A DNA stretch of 64,000 nt from the NCBI GenBank assembly GCA_913057435.1, contig CAJXNY010000025.1, positions 1 to 64,000 on the forward strand. Reading direction: 5' to 3'. A program made the position numbers and the translations under genes. Shown piece by piece: positions 36,239-46,051 of this stretch. A model generated the notes under the pieces. That model searched no databases. It was not told the origin of the DNA and was given only the letters and a program-made list of their open reading frames with translations. Source of the DNA: an uncultured Oceanospirillaceae bacterium. Its GTDB lineage: Bacteria > Pseudomonadota > Gammaproteobacteria > Pseudomonadales > Balneatricaceae. Position 1 is the stretch's first letter, and each line of letters begins with the position of its first letter.

Positions 36239-37266
36239 CTCAAATCCTCCGGTCGGAAAGTAATATTGAACGTACGATAAAATCGCTCAAATGCGATCGG
36301 GTCAAGTTGCTGAAGCTCAGAGAAACGCTCAGCCCGACGCACCGCATTCTCAGCATCGGCATCAAAACGACTATCTCCACTGGAGCGGGCAACATACACA
36401 TTATCGACCTCACCGGTCGATAACAGTTGCACGGTAATTGTTACCTGCATCCCATTGCGCGCTGTCGCAGAGCGACGCCAGTTACGGGTAATCAGATCAC
36501 GTATGTAACCTTCAAAGCTGGCAGCGGCCTGCTCACGATCAGCATCACGAGCAGCGGCTTCTTCAGCAGCGGCAGCCTCTGCAGCAGCAACCAGTGCGCT
36601 TTCACGCGCTTGCCGGGCCTTCTCTGCTTTCTGACGAGCAAGCTCTGCCTGACGCTTACGCTCAGCCTCAGATTTTTTCCGTTCCGCTTCCTTTCTGGCC
36701 AGCGCCTGCTGCTGCTTTTTATCCGTTTCAGCCTTACGCTTCTTCGCCAGCTCTGCATCCTGCTTGCGTTTACGCTCATCAGCTACTTTACGCTGTTTGT
36801 CAGCCTCGGCTTTTTTCTTCGCAACAATAGCCTGCTGCCGCTTTTTCTCCGCTGCCTTTTTCTTCGCTACTTCCTGCTTACGCTTTTTCTCGGCGACCGC
36901 TTTCTTCTTCGCTATCGCCTGCTTACGCCTAGCCTCGTCGGCCGATTTTTTCTTTGCCGCCAGCGCCTTTTTCTCAGCCTGTTTGCGTTTGTACGCATCC
37001 GATTTTTTCTGTTTTGCCAGCGCATCCTGACGCTTTTTCTCAGCTTTGCGCTGGGCATCATTTTTCTTACGCGCTTCATCGGCTTTACGCACGTTGTCTT
37101 TTTTAGCGTTATACGCTTTAAGGTCAACCATTTGCGCCTGTACATGGCGCGGCACACTCTTATGCTCTTTTTCCTGTTCGAACCAGGTATGAGACATCAA
37201 AAAGAGCACACCGCCATGGAGCACCAGAGCCAGTAAAGCGGGGACGATATAACTGCGCCACTGCAT
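36232..37266 (-). CDS. tolA: Tol-Pal system protein TolA
   Basis: 344 residues. One membrane helix at about 9-25 ([18 protein letters not shown]). The long middle domain, about 50-250, is an uninterrupted Lys/Ala/Arg-rich helix built of A-x-K-K-K and A-E-K-K-R repeats. A small C-terminal domain of about 90 residues ([20 protein letters not shown]) reaches the outer membrane. TolA transfers energy from TolQR to TolB/Pal. The helix repeats create long open frames on the opposite strand, which are artefacts. It lies 7 bases from tolR. Confidence 0.95.
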   Translation of the reverse strand: MQWRSYIVPALLALVLHGGVLFLMSHTWFEQEKEHKSVPRHVQAQMVDLKAYNAKKDNVRKADEARKKNDAQRKAEKKRQDALAKQKKSDAYKRKQAEKKALAAKKKSADEARRKQAIAKKKAVAEKKRKQEVAKKKAAEKKRQQAIVAKKKAEADKQRKVADERKRKQDAELAKKRKAETDKKQQQALARKEAERKKSEAERKRQAELARQKAEKARQARESALVAAAEAAAAEEAAARDADREQAAASFEGYIRDLITRNWRRSATARNGMQVTITVQLLSTGEVDNVYVARSSGDSRFDADAENAVRRAERFSELQQLDPIAFERFYRTFNITFRPEDLRW

Positions 37267-37273
37267 AATCGCC

Positions 37274-37699
37274 CTATTCCGTTACCAGACCAACGCTCGG
37301 TGCGCCGGCCCCCTGCAGCACAACCATCAGCTGCACCACACTGTTATAGTCAACGCCCTTATCACCCCGCACCAACAACATCTTACGTGGGTTACTGGCG
37401 AGTACTTTACGGACACGCTCAGCCACCTCGACACCCGCAATTGCTGTGCGAGCGTCACCACCAATATCGATATAGTACTGACCCTCTTTATCGACAGTGA
37501 TGATCACCGGCTCTTCATCTTTACTATCAACGGGCTCGGCTGCCGCTTGTGGCAGATCCACATTGACGCCCTGAGTAAGCATGGGCGCGGTTACCATGAA
37601 AATAACCAGCAGCACCATCATCACATCAATATACGGCACCACGTTGATCTCTGCGTTGAGCTTACGCTCTTTACGCTTGCGTCTGATCATTTGTGCCAC
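37274..37699 (-). CDS. tolR: Tol-Pal system protein TolR
   Basis: 141 residues of the ExbD/TolR family. One membrane helix (about 24-42) contains the proton-carrying aspartate in VPYIDVMMVLLVIFMVTAP. The periplasmic domain (VDKEGQYYID...LVRGDKGVDYNSVVQLMVVL) dimerises. With TolQ it uses the proton gradient to energise TolA. It starts 3 bases after the tolQ stop. Confidence 0.96.
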   Translation of the reverse strand: MAQMIRRKRKERKLNAEINVVPYIDVMMVLLVIFMVTAPMLTQGVNVDLPQAAAEPVDSKDEEPVIITVDKEGQYYIDIGGDARTAIAGVEVAERVRKVLASNPRKMLLVRGDKGVDYNSVVQLMVVLQGAGAPSVGLVTE

Positions 37700-37702
37700 T
37701 AC

Positions 37703-38383
37703 TCAGCCCGCCGCATGCACACGACGGTGCAGGATAGAGGAAAATTCATCGGCGAATGTTTCATAGTTCGACATCATCCATTCGGTCCGGGCAGAGTATC
37801 GGTTGTAGGCAATCACCGCTGGAATGGCGGCGAACAGGCCGATGGCCGTTGCTACCAGCGCTTCAGATATCCCTGGTGCAACAGAAGCAAGCGTTGCCTG
37901 GTGGACATTTGCCAAGCCACGGAATGAGTTCATAATCCCCCAAACCGTACCGAACAGGCCGATATAAGGACTGGTAGAACCAACAGTCGCCAGAAATGGC
38001 AGATGCTGCTCAAGCTTTTCCTCTTCACGGGCCAGTGCAACGCGCATACTGCGCTGCACCCCATCCATGACCGCATCCGGATCAACACCTGGCTGCTGAT
38101 TAAGTCGGGTAAATTCTTTAATACCGGCGCGAAAAATATTCTCTGCACCTGATTCGGAATTGGGTGACTGACTGATATCACGGAACAGCTGCCCCAGATC
38201 AACCCCTGACCAGAACAGTTCTTCGAAGTCAGTAAGGGCACGACGTGCTTTGCGCAAAACTGCCTGGCGTTGAAAAATCATCACCCACGAAGTGACGGAT
38301 GCAGCTAACAGAATCAGCATCACAATCTGCACCACAACACTGGCATTGACTACCAGACTCCAGATCGACATTTTTTCGACCAC
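37703..38383 (-). CDS. tolQ: Tol-Pal system protein TolQ
   Basis: 226 residues with three membrane helices (about 8-30, 130-150 and 165-190), as in the MotA/TolQ/ExbB family. Conserved segments are LPFLATVGSTSPYIGLFGTV and SVAPGISEALVATAIGLFAA. It forms the proton channel with TolR. The GTG at 38383 is favoured because AGGAGA lies 5 bases upstream; ATG at 38371 is four codons later but badly spaced. It follows ybgC by 9 bases. Confidence 0.96.
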   Translation of the reverse strand: MVEKMSIWSLVVNASVVVQIVMLILLAASVTSWVMIFQRQAVLRKARRALTDFEELFWSGVDLGQLFRDISQSPNSESGAENIFRAGIKEFTRLNQQPGVDPDAVMDGVQRSMRVALAREEEKLEQHLPFLATVGSTSPYIGLFGTVWGIMNSFRGLANVHQATLASVAPGISEALVATAIGLFAAIPAVIAYNRYSARTEWMMSNYETFADEFSSILHRRVHAAG

Positions 38384-38392
38384 AACAGTCTC

Positions 38393-38833
38393 CTATACAC
38401 ACTCGGCATCAGCGATACCGACCGGATTATTGATGAAATTATTAAATGCGGTATGAATATCGGATGGAATCCGACAGGGGCGTTTATGGCCATAATCTAC
38501 ACAAGCGACCCGCACCTTAGCTGAACATAACAGTACGCCATCAGTGCAGCGAATAGCCCGCTGTTCAAAGGTAAGACTGGTTCTCGACAACGCGGTGATT
38601 GTTACCTGAATATCAAGTTCGTCATCCAGCTGTGCTGGTTTCGCGTACTGGCATTCAAGGCTGTGCACCACAAACAGAAAACCGGAGGCTTGCAAATGAC
38701 GCTGTTCAAAGCCAAGTGAGCGAAGTAATTCGGTTCGGCCACGTTCGAAAAACTTGAGGTAATTGACGTAATAGACAATACCCCCTATATCAGTGTCTTC
38801 GATATAGCATCTGACCCTGTGTGTAAAACCCAT
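38393..38833 (-). CDS. ybgC: Acyl-CoA thioesterase YbgC
   Basis: 146 residues from the ATG at 38833. A hotdog fold with the 4-hydroxybenzoyl-CoA thioesterase motif: YIEDTDIGGIVYYVNYLKFF holds the catalytic aspartate. YbgC hydrolyses acyl-CoA esters and has been linked to phospholipid enzymes and ACP at the inner membrane. It leads the tol operon, as in E. coli and Pseudomonas. The open frame begins earlier at 38881 but the extra 16 residues are not part of the family. Confidence 0.93.
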   Translation of the reverse strand: MGFTHRVRCYIEDTDIGGIVYYVNYLKFFERGRTELLRSLGFEQRHLQASGFLFVVHSLECQYAKPAQLDDELDIQVTITALSRTSLTFEQRAIRCTDGVLLCSAKVRVACVDYGHKRPCRIPSDIHTAFNNFINNPVGIADAECV

Positions 38834-38942
38834 ACAGCCCGTGCTCCGGCACTTTGCGACGAGCTTCACAATAACAGTCATCCTGATTTATACAAGAAAA
38901 AACCGGCACTTGGCCGGTCTTAAAGGGAATATTGAACGCCGC

Positions 38943-39287
38943 TTACATCACCGCGGCCAGCACTCGACTATCTGCTCTTCGACAACGAACACAGCTACAG
39001 ATTGCCGGATCCGCCATCAGGTGATTCAATTCGATCACCTCTCCACAGGTATCACAGTAGCCATATTCCCCTGATGTAATTCGTGCTAATGCTGCACGGC
39101 ACGCTGACATCTGCATCGCCAGATTACCTGCCAGTCCGTCCTTGACCTCTCCTACTTCACAGAACACCGGTTGCATCTGTATCACACCGGCCAGCAGCTC
39201 CCGCTCTTCCTGCTGCAGCTGTACCAACAGCTCAGTAATCTGCCGCTCAAATGCCAGCAGTTGCGTATGAGTAAGCGCTTCCGACAT
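38943..39287 (-). CDS. DksA/TraR family zinc-finger protein
   Basis: 114 residues from the ATG at 39287, chosen because AGAGG sits 9 bases upstream; two earlier in-frame ATGs lack this spacing. The N-terminal coiled coil (LLAFERQITELLVQLQQEER) is followed by a four-cysteine zinc finger, CDTC then CSCVRC. The family binds in the RNA polymerase secondary channel. At the coiled-coil tip, DksA uses an Asp pair (D-x-x-D); here the region reads CEVGEVKDGLAGN, so the acidic tip is only partly kept. It lies between ruvB and ybgC. Confidence 0.85.
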   Translation of the reverse strand: MSEALTHTQLLAFERQITELLVQLQQEERELLAGVIQMQPVFCEVGEVKDGLAGNLAMQMSACRAALARITSGEYGYCDTCGEVIELNHLMADPAICSCVRCRRADSRVLAAVM

Positions 39288-39394
39288 GGCATACATCCTC
39301 TGAATCATGTTTTCAGAGGGGATCTTATGACAACCACCCAAAGTAGGTCTTGACCTCGGTCAGGATGTTCTGATTCACCCCAAATATACCAGGG

Positions 39395-40405
39395 TTATAT
39401 CTTATCAGGCACCTCTATTCCAAAGTGCAGGTAGGCGTGATCGGTTACTACACGACCGCGAGGTGTGCGCATCAGGTAACCCTGCTGAATCAGGTAGGGC
39501 TCCAGCACATCTTCAATGGTATCACGCTCTTCACTGATCGCCGCCGCCAGGCTATCAACACCGACCGGACCACCGCCAAATTTTTCAATCATCGCCAGTA
39601 ACATCCGGCGATCCATATGATCGAAGCCACGCTCATCAACATTGAGCATATTTAACGCCAGATCCGCAATTTCGAGGGTGATTTCGCCATCACCTTTAAC
39701 TTCAGCGTAATCCCGTGCCCGGCGCAACAGGCGGTTGGCAATACGCGGAGTGCCGCGAGAGCGCTTAGCCACCTCAACCGCCCCCTCCTCAACGATACGC
39801 GTACCTGACAATTGCGCAGAGCGGGCCACAATACTGGCCAGGTCCGTCACATTATAAAATTCAAGCCGTTGCACAATACCGAAGCGGTCACGCAGTGGCG
39901 AGGTCAGCAGGCCGGCTCGCGTTGTTGCGCCCACCAGGGTAAACGGCGGCAGGTCAATTTTAATCGACCGAGCCGCAGGCCCCTCGCCAATCATAATATC
40001 CAGCTGATAATCCTCCATCGCCGGATAGAGTACCTCTTCAACATTAGGGCTCAGACGATGGATTTCATCGATAAACAGCACATCCCCCTCTTCGAGGTTA
40101 GTCAGCAGTGCTGCCAGATCACCTGCCTTCTCTAGCACCGGCCCGGAGGTGGTCTTTATTTCGGAGCCCATCTCATTGGCGATGATATTTGCCAGCGTGG
40201 TTTTACCCAGCCCTGGCGGGCCAAAAATCAGGGTGTGATCCAGCGCCTCACTACGCGCTCGGGCAGCATGGATAAAAATTTCCATTTGCTCGCGCACGGT
40301 TGGCTGGCCCACATAATCCACCAGTGTTTTAGGGCGGATTGCTCGATCCTGCACCTCTTCCACCGGCGAGCGCACCGGCGCGATAAAGCGATCTGTTTCG
40401 ATCAT
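39395..40405 (-). CDS. ruvB: Holliday junction branch migration ATPase RuvB
   Basis: 336 residues. Walker [12 protein letters not shown], Walker [10 protein letters not shown], sensor [18 protein letters not shown] and the C-terminal winged helix ([20 protein letters not shown]...[16 protein letters not shown]). RuvB hexamers pump DNA through the RuvA-bound junction. It lies 42 bases after ruvA. Confidence 0.97.
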   Translation of the reverse strand: MIETDRFIAPVRSPVEEVQDRAIRPKTLVDYVGQPTVREQMEIFIHAARARSEALDHTLIFGPPGLGKTTLANIIANEMGSEIKTTSGPVLEKAGDLAALLTNLEEGDVLFIDEIHRLSPNVEEVLYPAMEDYQLDIMIGEGPAARSIKIDLPPFTLVGATTRAGLLTSPLRDRFGIVQRLEFYNVTDLASIVARSAQLSGTRIVEEGAVEVAKRSRGTPRIANRLLRRARDYAEVKGDGEITLEIADLALNMLNVDERGFDHMDRRMLLAMIEKFGGGPVGVDSLAAAISEERDTIEDVLEPYLIQQGYLMRTPRGRVVTDHAYLHFGIEVPDKI

Positions 40406-40447
40406 TTGATAACGTTACCTGAACCCTGAGCGTAAAAAGAAAGCAGC

Positions 40448-41077
40448 TTACCCGACCATCGACTTAAGCGCATGGCGGATTAACTCCTCACTTGGCGCGC
40501 CGGTAGCCAGCGATTTTTCTGCCGCTGCAACCGCCTTCGTTGCCTGAACCGGCTTGTAACCCAATGCCAGCAATGCACTTTCAGCCTCAGCTACCGCCTG
40601 CTCATTGACTGCCTGTTCCATTTCCAGCGGCATGCCACCGTCCAGTACAAATTCAGCCGGGTCGGCCAGCATGATGTCTTTGACTTTATCTTTCATCTCG
40701 ACAATCAGCCGTTCAGCGGTTTTCTTACCCACGCCAGGCACTTTAACCAGCGCCGTGGCATCACCCTCATGCACCGAGCGGACAAAAGCTTCAGGGTTAA
40801 TGCCCGACAGAATCGACAGCGCCATTTTCGGCCCTACCCCATTCACCTTGATCAAAGCACGGAATAGCGTGCGCTCTTCCCGATCGATGAAGCCATACAG
40901 CAGCTGAGCATCCTCCCGTACCACAAAGTGAATATGCAGTGACAGCCGGGTACCGGCCTGAGGCAGCTTATAGAAGGTATTCATTGAGGCTTCGACTTCA
41001 TAGCCAACGCCGTTCACATCCAGCAGTAACTGGGGGGGCTGCTTTTCCAGCAACTCACCGGTTAAACGTCCTATCAC
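40448..41077 (-). CDS. ruvA: Holliday junction DNA-binding protein RuvA
   Basis: 209 residues. Domain I starts MIGRLTGELLEKQPP; two helix-hairpin-helix motifs are VNGVGPKMALSILSG and VPGVGKKTAERLIVEMKDK; domain III (about 155-209) contacts RuvB. It forms the tetramer that holds the four-way junction. The GTG start at 41077 overlaps the TRIC gene stop (GTGA, 4 bases), so the two are coupled. Confidence 0.96.
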   Translation of the reverse strand: MIGRLTGELLEKQPPQLLLDVNGVGYEVEASMNTFYKLPQAGTRLSLHIHFVVREDAQLLYGFIDREERTLFRALIKVNGVGPKMALSILSGINPEAFVRSVHEGDATALVKVPGVGKKTAERLIVEMKDKVKDIMLADPAEFVLDGGMPLEMEQAVNEQAVAEAESALLALGYKPVQATKAVAAAEKSLATGAPSEELIRHALKSMVG

Positions 41078-41745
41078 GAGGGGTCGTTCTCCTGATCTTT
41101 TTTCGGGTGCGGCTCCAGGCGATGGCCCGCCACCACAAATTCGGGCAGGCGCAGGTTGCCAAAAATAGCCGCCATACGCAGAATAAAAATAAACAGCATG
41201 GTTCCCAGCGCCAGATTGCGCGGGTCAACATAGCCATGCAAGCTGACATAGAGCAGCGAGCCCAGCAACGCACAAGTCACATACAATTCGCCATCACGTT
41301 GCAGCATCAGCGGCACCTGGCGGGTGATAATGTCGCGGATCATGCCGCCGGCACAACCCGTCATTACCCCCATCATCACCACGATGACGGGCGGCATGTT
41401 ATAAAACATTGCTTTCTGTGCGCCCATAATGGCAAACAACGCCAGCCCCATGCCATCCAGCACCAGTAAAATCCGTCGCGGATAGCGCCAGTAACGGCAC
41501 AGAATAAATGCGGTAATGGCCGACAAAATCGCCGTCCACAGATAACTTGTATCGCGCACCCAGCCGATGGGATGGGCATCCATCACAATATCACGCAGCG
41601 TACCGCCGCCGAGCGCTGTCACGATCCCAACGACAACCACCCCCAGAATATCCAGCCGCTTACCCTGGGCGGCCAGCGCCCCCGTAATGGAAAACACCGC
41701 CGTACCCACCAGTTCGGCGATATAAATAAACTCGCTGTAAACCAT
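41074..41745 (-). CDS. TRIC-type cation channel family protein (YadS/UPF0126)
   Basis: 223 residues from the ATG at 41745 (GGAGA upstream). Seven membrane helices in two similar halves, each with a glycine-rich kinked motif: TALGGGTLRDIVM and TGCAGGMIRDIIT. This is the hallmark of bacterial TRIC channels, which conduct K+ or Na+ as trimers. The gene is wedged between ruvC and ruvA with a 4-base overlap into ruvA, which is unusual for a membrane channel. The C-terminal tail is charged (HPKKDQENDPS). Confidence 0.9.
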   Translation of the reverse strand: MVYSEFIYIAELVGTAVFSITGALAAQGKRLDILGVVVVGIVTALGGGTLRDIVMDAHPIGWVRDTSYLWTAILSAITAFILCRYWRYPRRILLVLDGMGLALFAIMGAQKAMFYNMPPVIVVMMGVMTGCAGGMIRDIITRQVPLMLQRDGELYVTCALLGSLLYVSLHGYVDPRNLALGTMLFIFILRMAAIFGNLRLPEFVVAGHRLEPHPKKDQENDPS

Positions 41746-41756
41746 ACATCTCTCCG

Positions 41757-42281
41757 TTACAGTCGCCAACGCCCGCTACTGGTACGAGCTTTACGCGCAC
41801 CCGCCACCTTTATTAGCCCTCCGCGGGTGTGAGCATGACAAAGTGCAATCGCCAGCGCATCGGCCGCATCGGCCTGAGGCAAACCTGGCAGCTTGAGGAT
41901 GGTCATCACCATATGCTGCACCTGACTTTTATCTGCACCGCCATTACCCACTACCGCCTGCTTCACTTTACGGGCAGCATACTCATGTACCGGCAGATCA
42001 TGGTTCGCGCCAACAACAACAGCCACCCCACGGGCCTGACCAAGCTTGAGCGCCGAATCAGCATTCTTGGCCATAAAAACCTGCTCAATCGCCATTTCCT
42101 GCGGACAGTAACGTTCGATAATCTCATCAACTCCGGCATAGACCTGCTTCAGCCGCTCAGGCAGTGCGTCGCCTTTAATGCGTATACAACCACTGGTCAC
42201 ATACTCATTGCGCCCACCCACACTGTTGATAATCCCGAACCCGGTAATGCGTGAACCTGGGTCTATTCCTAAAATCAGCAT
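41757..42281 (-). CDS. ruvC: Holliday junction resolvase RuvC
   Basis: 174 residues from the ATG at 42281 ([16 protein letters not shown]). The four acidic catalytic residues fit D7 in GIDPGS, the Glu in AIEQVF and the Asp residues in [16 protein letters not shown]. RuvC cuts junctions symmetrically. The gene is followed 11 bases later by the TRIC gene. An upstream open extension to 42485 covers the intergenic terminator and is not used. Confidence 0.97.
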   Translation of the reverse strand: MLILGIDPGSRITGFGIINSVGGRNEYVTSGCIRIKGDALPERLKQVYAGVDEIIERYCPQEMAIEQVFMAKNADSALKLGQARGVAVVVGANHDLPVHEYAARKVKQAVVGNGGADKSQVQHMVMTILKLPGLPQADAADALAIALCHAHTRGGLIKVAGARKARTSSGRWRL

Positions 42282-42360
42282 TGGCCTGATCAACTTCCTG
42301 TATATATAAACAGTATTTATGCGCGATTCTAGCAGCCTTGAGGCCCACGCTGCAAAAACA

Positions 42361-42389
42361 AAAAAGCCGAGGACAGGCCTCGGCTTTTT
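42361..42389 (-). terminator. Terminator after yebC
   Basis: AAAAAGCCGAGG / CCTCGGCTTTTT, 12 base pairs with a 5-base loop. On the minus strand it follows the yebC stop by 16 bases and is followed by T's; ruvC therefore needs its own promoter. Confidence 0.9.
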
Positions 42390-42405
42390 AAACGACAGGG
42401 AAAGC

Positions 42406-43146
42406 TTAGTCTTCCATCGATTCTGCCGGGATGTCTGCGTTGTGATACACCTCCTGGACGTCATCCAGGTCTTCCAGCGCATCAATCAGCTTCATCACCT
42501 TACGGCCGGTTTCAACATCAAGTTCAACCGTGGTAGAAGGGATCATCGACACTTCGGCATGGACGGGCTCAAAACCCGCATCCAGTAACCCCTGCTTTAC
42601 ATCCATGAATTCCTGCTGAGTGGTAAACACATCCACCGAGCCATCATCATTGGTGACGATATCCTCCGCCCCAGCTTCCAGGGCAGCCTCCATCAACGCA
42701 TCTTCATCGACGCCTTCTTCGTAAGAGATCTGGCCTTTTTTATCGAAAAGATACGCCACAGAACCGCTGGTTCCCAGGTTACCACCAAACTTGTTAAAAC
42801 CTGAGCGCACCGCAGCGACAGTACGATTGACGTTATCGGTCATAGTTTCTACCAAAACCGCAACGCCATTCGAGCCATACCCTTCGTAGGTCAGCTCATC
42901 GTAATTATCACCTTCGCCACCCCCGGCACCGCGCGCAATCGCTTTGTCGATGGTGTCTCTTTTCATGTTGGCACCCAGCGCCTTATCAACCGCTGCGCGC
43001 AGGCGCGGGTTGTCGTCCGGGTTACCACCACCTTCTTTTGCTGCAACCACCAGCTCGCGGATTACCTTGGTAAAGATTTTTCCGCGTTTGGCATCCTGTG
43101 CCGCCTTGCGGTGTTTAATGTTGGCCCACTTGGAATGACCTGCCAT
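42406..43146 (-). CDS. yebC: YebC/PmpR family protein
   Basis: 246 residues, the standard length. It begins [20 protein letters not shown], the family signature, and has the acidic third domain ([20 protein letters not shown]). Members were long called transcriptional regulators; recent work links them to relieving ribosome stalling at proline-rich stretches. It sits between aspS and ruvC, the conserved order. Confidence 0.95.
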   Translation of the reverse strand: MAGHSKWANIKHRKAAQDAKRGKIFTKVIRELVVAAKEGGGNPDDNPRLRAAVDKALGANMKRDTIDKAIARGAGGGEGDNYDELTYEGYGSNGVAVLVETMTDNVNRTVAAVRSGFNKFGGNLGTSGSVAYLFDKKGQISYEEGVDEDALMEAALEAGAEDIVTNDDGSVDVFTTQQEFMDVKQGLLDAGFEPVHAEVSMIPSTTVELDVETGRKVMKLIDALEDLDDVQEVYHNADIPAESMED

Positions 43147-43203
43147 CTATATCACCTCAATTCCAGTGACGGCAGCCGAAAAGGCCACCGTCCGGTTGCA
43201 TTC

Positions 43204-44985
43204 TTAGCTTGCTGTTTCAGCTGTTTCTTTCTTACGCAAACGGATGTTCAGTTCACGCAGCTGTGCTGCACTCACCTGCCCCGGCGCTTCTGTCAACGGA
43301 CAGGATGCACTCTGCGTTTTCGGGAAAGCAATAACTTCACGGATAGAGTCAGTACCGGTCATCAGCATGATCAGACGATCCAGACCAAACGCCAGGCCAC
43401 CGTGTGGAGGCGCACCGTATTTCAGGGCCTGCAGCAGGAAGCCAAATTTATCTTCAGCTTCTTCGTCGGAGATACCCAGCGTTTCCAGTACGGTTGCCTG
43501 CATCTGCTGGTCATGGATACGGATAGAACCACCCCCCAGCTCACAACCGTTCAGTACCATATCGTAGGCACGGGACAGCGCAGTCAGCGGGCTCGCTTTC
43601 AGCTCTTCAGGCGAGCAGCTTGGCGCAGTGAACGGGTGATGCAGCGCAGTCAGGCCACCATCAGATGTTTCTTCGAACATTGGGAAGTCAACCACCCACA
43701 GCGGTGCCCATTCACACTGCGCCATGTCCAGATCTTCACCCACTTTGATACGCAGTGCGCCCAGTGCTTCAGAAACGACTTTCTCTTTATCAGCGCCGAA
43801 GAATACGATATCGCCGCTCTGTGCACCCAGACGCTCCATGATAGCCATGGTGACATCTTCGCCCAGGAACTTGATGATTGGCGACTGCAGGCCTTCAACG
43901 CCTTTCTCAATCTCGTTGACCTTGATCCACGCCAGGCCTTTAGCACCGTAGATGCTAACAAACTTGGTGTATTCGTCGATGTTCTTACGGGTCAGCTTAG
44001 CGCCGCCCGGTACTTTCAGTGCTGCCACACGACCTTTAGGGTCTTTGGCAGGACCAGCAAACACCTTGAACTCGATCTCAGCCATCAGATCAGCAACGTC
44101 AACCAGTTCCATCGGAAAGCGCAGGTCCGGTTTATCAGAGCCGTATTTCTGCATCGCTTCGGAGAATGGCATGCGTGGGAAATCACCCAGATCAACGCCT
44201 TTTAATTCCAGGAACAGCTTGCGTATCATGGTTTCAGTCATACCCATGATACCTTCCTCATCCATGAAGGATGTCTCGATATCAATCTGAGTAAATTCTG
44301 GCTGACGATCAGCACGCAGATCTTCATCGCGGAAACAACGGGCGATCTGGTAGTAGCGGTCGAAGCCGGACACCATCAACAGCTGTTTGAACAGCTGTGG
44401 TGACTGTGGCAGCGCGAAGAACTGACCTTCGTGAACGCGGCTTGGTACCAGGTAATCACGGGCACCTTCAGGCGTCGCACGGTTCAGGATTGGTGTTTCG
44501 ATATCCAGGAAGCCGTGGTCATCCAGGTAGCTACGGATTTCATTGGTCACCTTGGAGCGGAAACGCAGTTTTTCCTGCATTTCAGGGCGACGCAGATCAA
44601 TGTAGCGGTGACGCAGACGTACGTCTTCGCCCACCTGCTGATGTTCATCCAGCTGGAATGGAGGGGTTTCTGATTTATTCAGAATCACCAGCTCTTTGCC
44701 CAGCACTTCGATCTCACCTGTTGGCATCTCAGCGTTGATCGTCCCTTCAGGACGGTCACGCACCAGGCCTTTGATCTCGATTACGTACTCATTACGTACG
44801 CTATCAGCCAGCGCGAAACTTTCTTCACGATCAGGATCAAATACCACCTGAGTGATACCTTCACGGTCACGTACGTCCAGGAAGATAACACCACCGTGGT
44901 CACGGCGACGGTGTACCCAACCGTTCAGGACAATCTCTTCACCGATATGTTCTTTTCTCAGGTCGCCGCAATAATGGCTGCGCAT
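43204..44985 (-). CDS. aspS: Aspartate-tRNA ligase
   Basis: 593 residues from the ATG at 44985 ([10 protein letters not shown]). The anticodon-binding OB fold ([20 protein letters not shown]) is followed by the class II catalytic core: motif 2 in [20 protein letters not shown] and motif 3 in [20 protein letters not shown]. The bacterial-type insertion domain is present. Open frames on the other strand inside it (one of 364 residues) are shadows. It precedes yebC by 57 bases. Confidence 0.97.
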   Translation of the reverse strand: MRSHYCGDLRKEHIGEEIVLNGWVHRRRDHGGVIFLDVRDREGITQVVFDPDREESFALADSVRNEYVIEIKGLVRDRPEGTINAEMPTGEIEVLGKELVILNKSETPPFQLDEHQQVGEDVRLRHRYIDLRRPEMQEKLRFRSKVTNEIRSYLDDHGFLDIETPILNRATPEGARDYLVPSRVHEGQFFALPQSPQLFKQLLMVSGFDRYYQIARCFRDEDLRADRQPEFTQIDIETSFMDEEGIMGMTETMIRKLFLELKGVDLGDFPRMPFSEAMQKYGSDKPDLRFPMELVDVADLMAEIEFKVFAGPAKDPKGRVAALKVPGGAKLTRKNIDEYTKFVSIYGAKGLAWIKVNEIEKGVEGLQSPIIKFLGEDVTMAIMERLGAQSGDIVFFGADKEKVVSEALGALRIKVGEDLDMAQCEWAPLWVVDFPMFEETSDGGLTALHHPFTAPSCSPEELKASPLTALSRAYDMVLNGCELGGGSIRIHDQQMQATVLETLGISDEEAEDKFGFLLQALKYGAPPHGGLAFGLDRLIMLMTGTDSIREVIAFPKTQSASCPLTEAPGQVSAAQLRELNIRLRKKETAETAS

Positions 44986-45096
44986 AGTTCTAAATTCCCG
45001 TTGCTCACAGGACCCGCCGATCAACGGGTCGCTAATCAATATTCAAAAAGTCGTTGGGCTTACGCCATGGGTGTTGCTGCTATGTAGCCTGGCCTG

Positions 45097-45330
45097 TTAT
45101 CCGCCAGTACTGGAGCCACCCGATTCACCAGCCAGATTTTTCTTCTGACCGGTTTTAAAGTCTGTTTCATACCAGCCACCACCCGACAGTCGAAACCCCG
45201 GGGCAGAGACCTGTTTGGTCACATCTTCTGCATTGCAGGCCTTACAGGCAGGTGCAGGCGCATCACTGCGCATCACCAGCTTTTCAAACGTATGGCCGCA
45301 GCTGTTGCACTGAAAATCAAAAATAGGCAT
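45097..45330 (-). CDS. FmdB-type zinc ribbon protein
   Basis: 77 residues. Starts MPIFDFQCNSCGHTFEKL, with a CNSC pair followed by CKAC, the FmdB/Rad50-like zinc ribbon. The tail is low-complexity Gly/Ser-rich. The gene lies upstream of aspS (111 bases), where a small FmdB gene is also commonly found in Pseudomonas. The precise role is unknown. Confidence 0.88.
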   Translation of the reverse strand: MPIFDFQCNSCGHTFEKLVMRSDAPAPACKACNAEDVTKQVSAPGFRLSGGGWYETDFKTGQKKNLAGESGGSSTGG

Positions 45331-45421
45331 GGACTACCGGTTCCTGAATACTACGATACACGCTGTCACAGACAGAAAGCGGCGAATTATAACTGATTTC
45401 ACACCAACTGACAGGTGTCAG

Positions 45422-45455
45422 CCATCACAGGACACGGGGCTACGCCCTGTGATGG
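45422..45455. other. Hairpin between the HIT and FmdB genes
   Basis: CCATCACAGG (45422-45431) and CCTGTGATGG (45446-45455) form a perfect 10-base stem with a 14-base GC-rich loop. It lies 22 bases after the HIT stop on the minus strand. There is no T-run, so it may be a weak terminator or a 3'-end stabiliser. Confidence 0.4.
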
Positions 45456-45477
45456 GCAGAAGAAAGGGGTTACCGGC

Positions 45478-45921
45478 TTATTCTGGAACAAATTCGATTT
45501 CAGCATCCATCAGAAACGCCAGCTTATGGCGCAGATCATGAATCGCACTATCACTATACGGCAGCGCAGGCAGCACCCCCCAGACAGGCCCAGGCCAGGC
45601 CGGGTCAGACTCAAAGCGCACCACATGATGCAAATGCAGCTGCGGCACCATATTGCCCAGCGTTGCTACATTCATCTTGCGCGCAGCAAAGATATCGGCC
45701 AGATTTTCAGCCAGAAATACTGACTCATGCATCAGCTGACGCTGATCGCTTTCCGACAGGTGATAAAGCTCGCTAACCTCAGCCCGCCGCGGTACCAGAA
45801 TAAACCACGGATAGTTACTGTCATTGGCCAATAACAGGCTACACAGTGGAAAGTTCCCCAATACAACACAGTCGGCTGCTAATTGAGGATGCAGCTCATA
45901 TTCCAGTTCTAACTCATCCAT
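45478..45921 (-). CDS. HIT domain-containing protein
   Basis: 147 residues. The histidine triad is in VPQLHLHHVVRF (H-x-H-H, a small departure from H-x-H-x-H-x-x). FILVPRRAEVSELYHL is the preceding strand-helix typical of the family. HIT proteins hydrolyse nucleoside phosphoramidates or dinucleotides. The exact substrate cannot be told. Its upstream gene on the plus strand is a divergent acyltransferase. Confidence 0.87.
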   Translation of the reverse strand: MDELELEYELHPQLAADCVVLGNFPLCSLLLANDSNYPWFILVPRRAEVSELYHLSESDQRQLMHESVFLAENLADIFAARKMNVATLGNMVPQLHLHHVVRFESDPAWPGPVWGVLPALPYSDSAIHDLRHKLAFLMDAEIEFVPE

Positions 45922-46051
45922 AGGTATGCACTCCTGGCAGGTTAACCCTCAGCAATCGGTGATCAAAAATACCTGACACGGATACTGGGTAATCAATACA
46001 GATCAGGTTACCATCGATCTTTCTATTTCATGACACTATTTATATAAGACT

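Noticed and set aside
36700-37060. Tandem DNA repeat or CRISPR-like array
   Set aside because: Repetition is the coding of Lys/Ala-rich helix in tolA; no constant repeat with unique spacers exists.
36427-37236. 269-residue hydrophobic open frame opposite tolA
   Set aside because: Caused by the Lys/Ala codon repeats of the TolA helix read in reverse (Phe/Leu rich); not a membrane protein gene.
42282-42485. 68-residue N-terminal extension of ruvC
   Set aside because: It would translate through the yebC terminator and end of yebC; RuvC begins at MLILGIDPG.
43111-44205. 364-residue open frame on the plus strand
   Set aside because: Antisense to aspS, whose class II synthetase motifs are intact; no ribosome binding site or family pattern.
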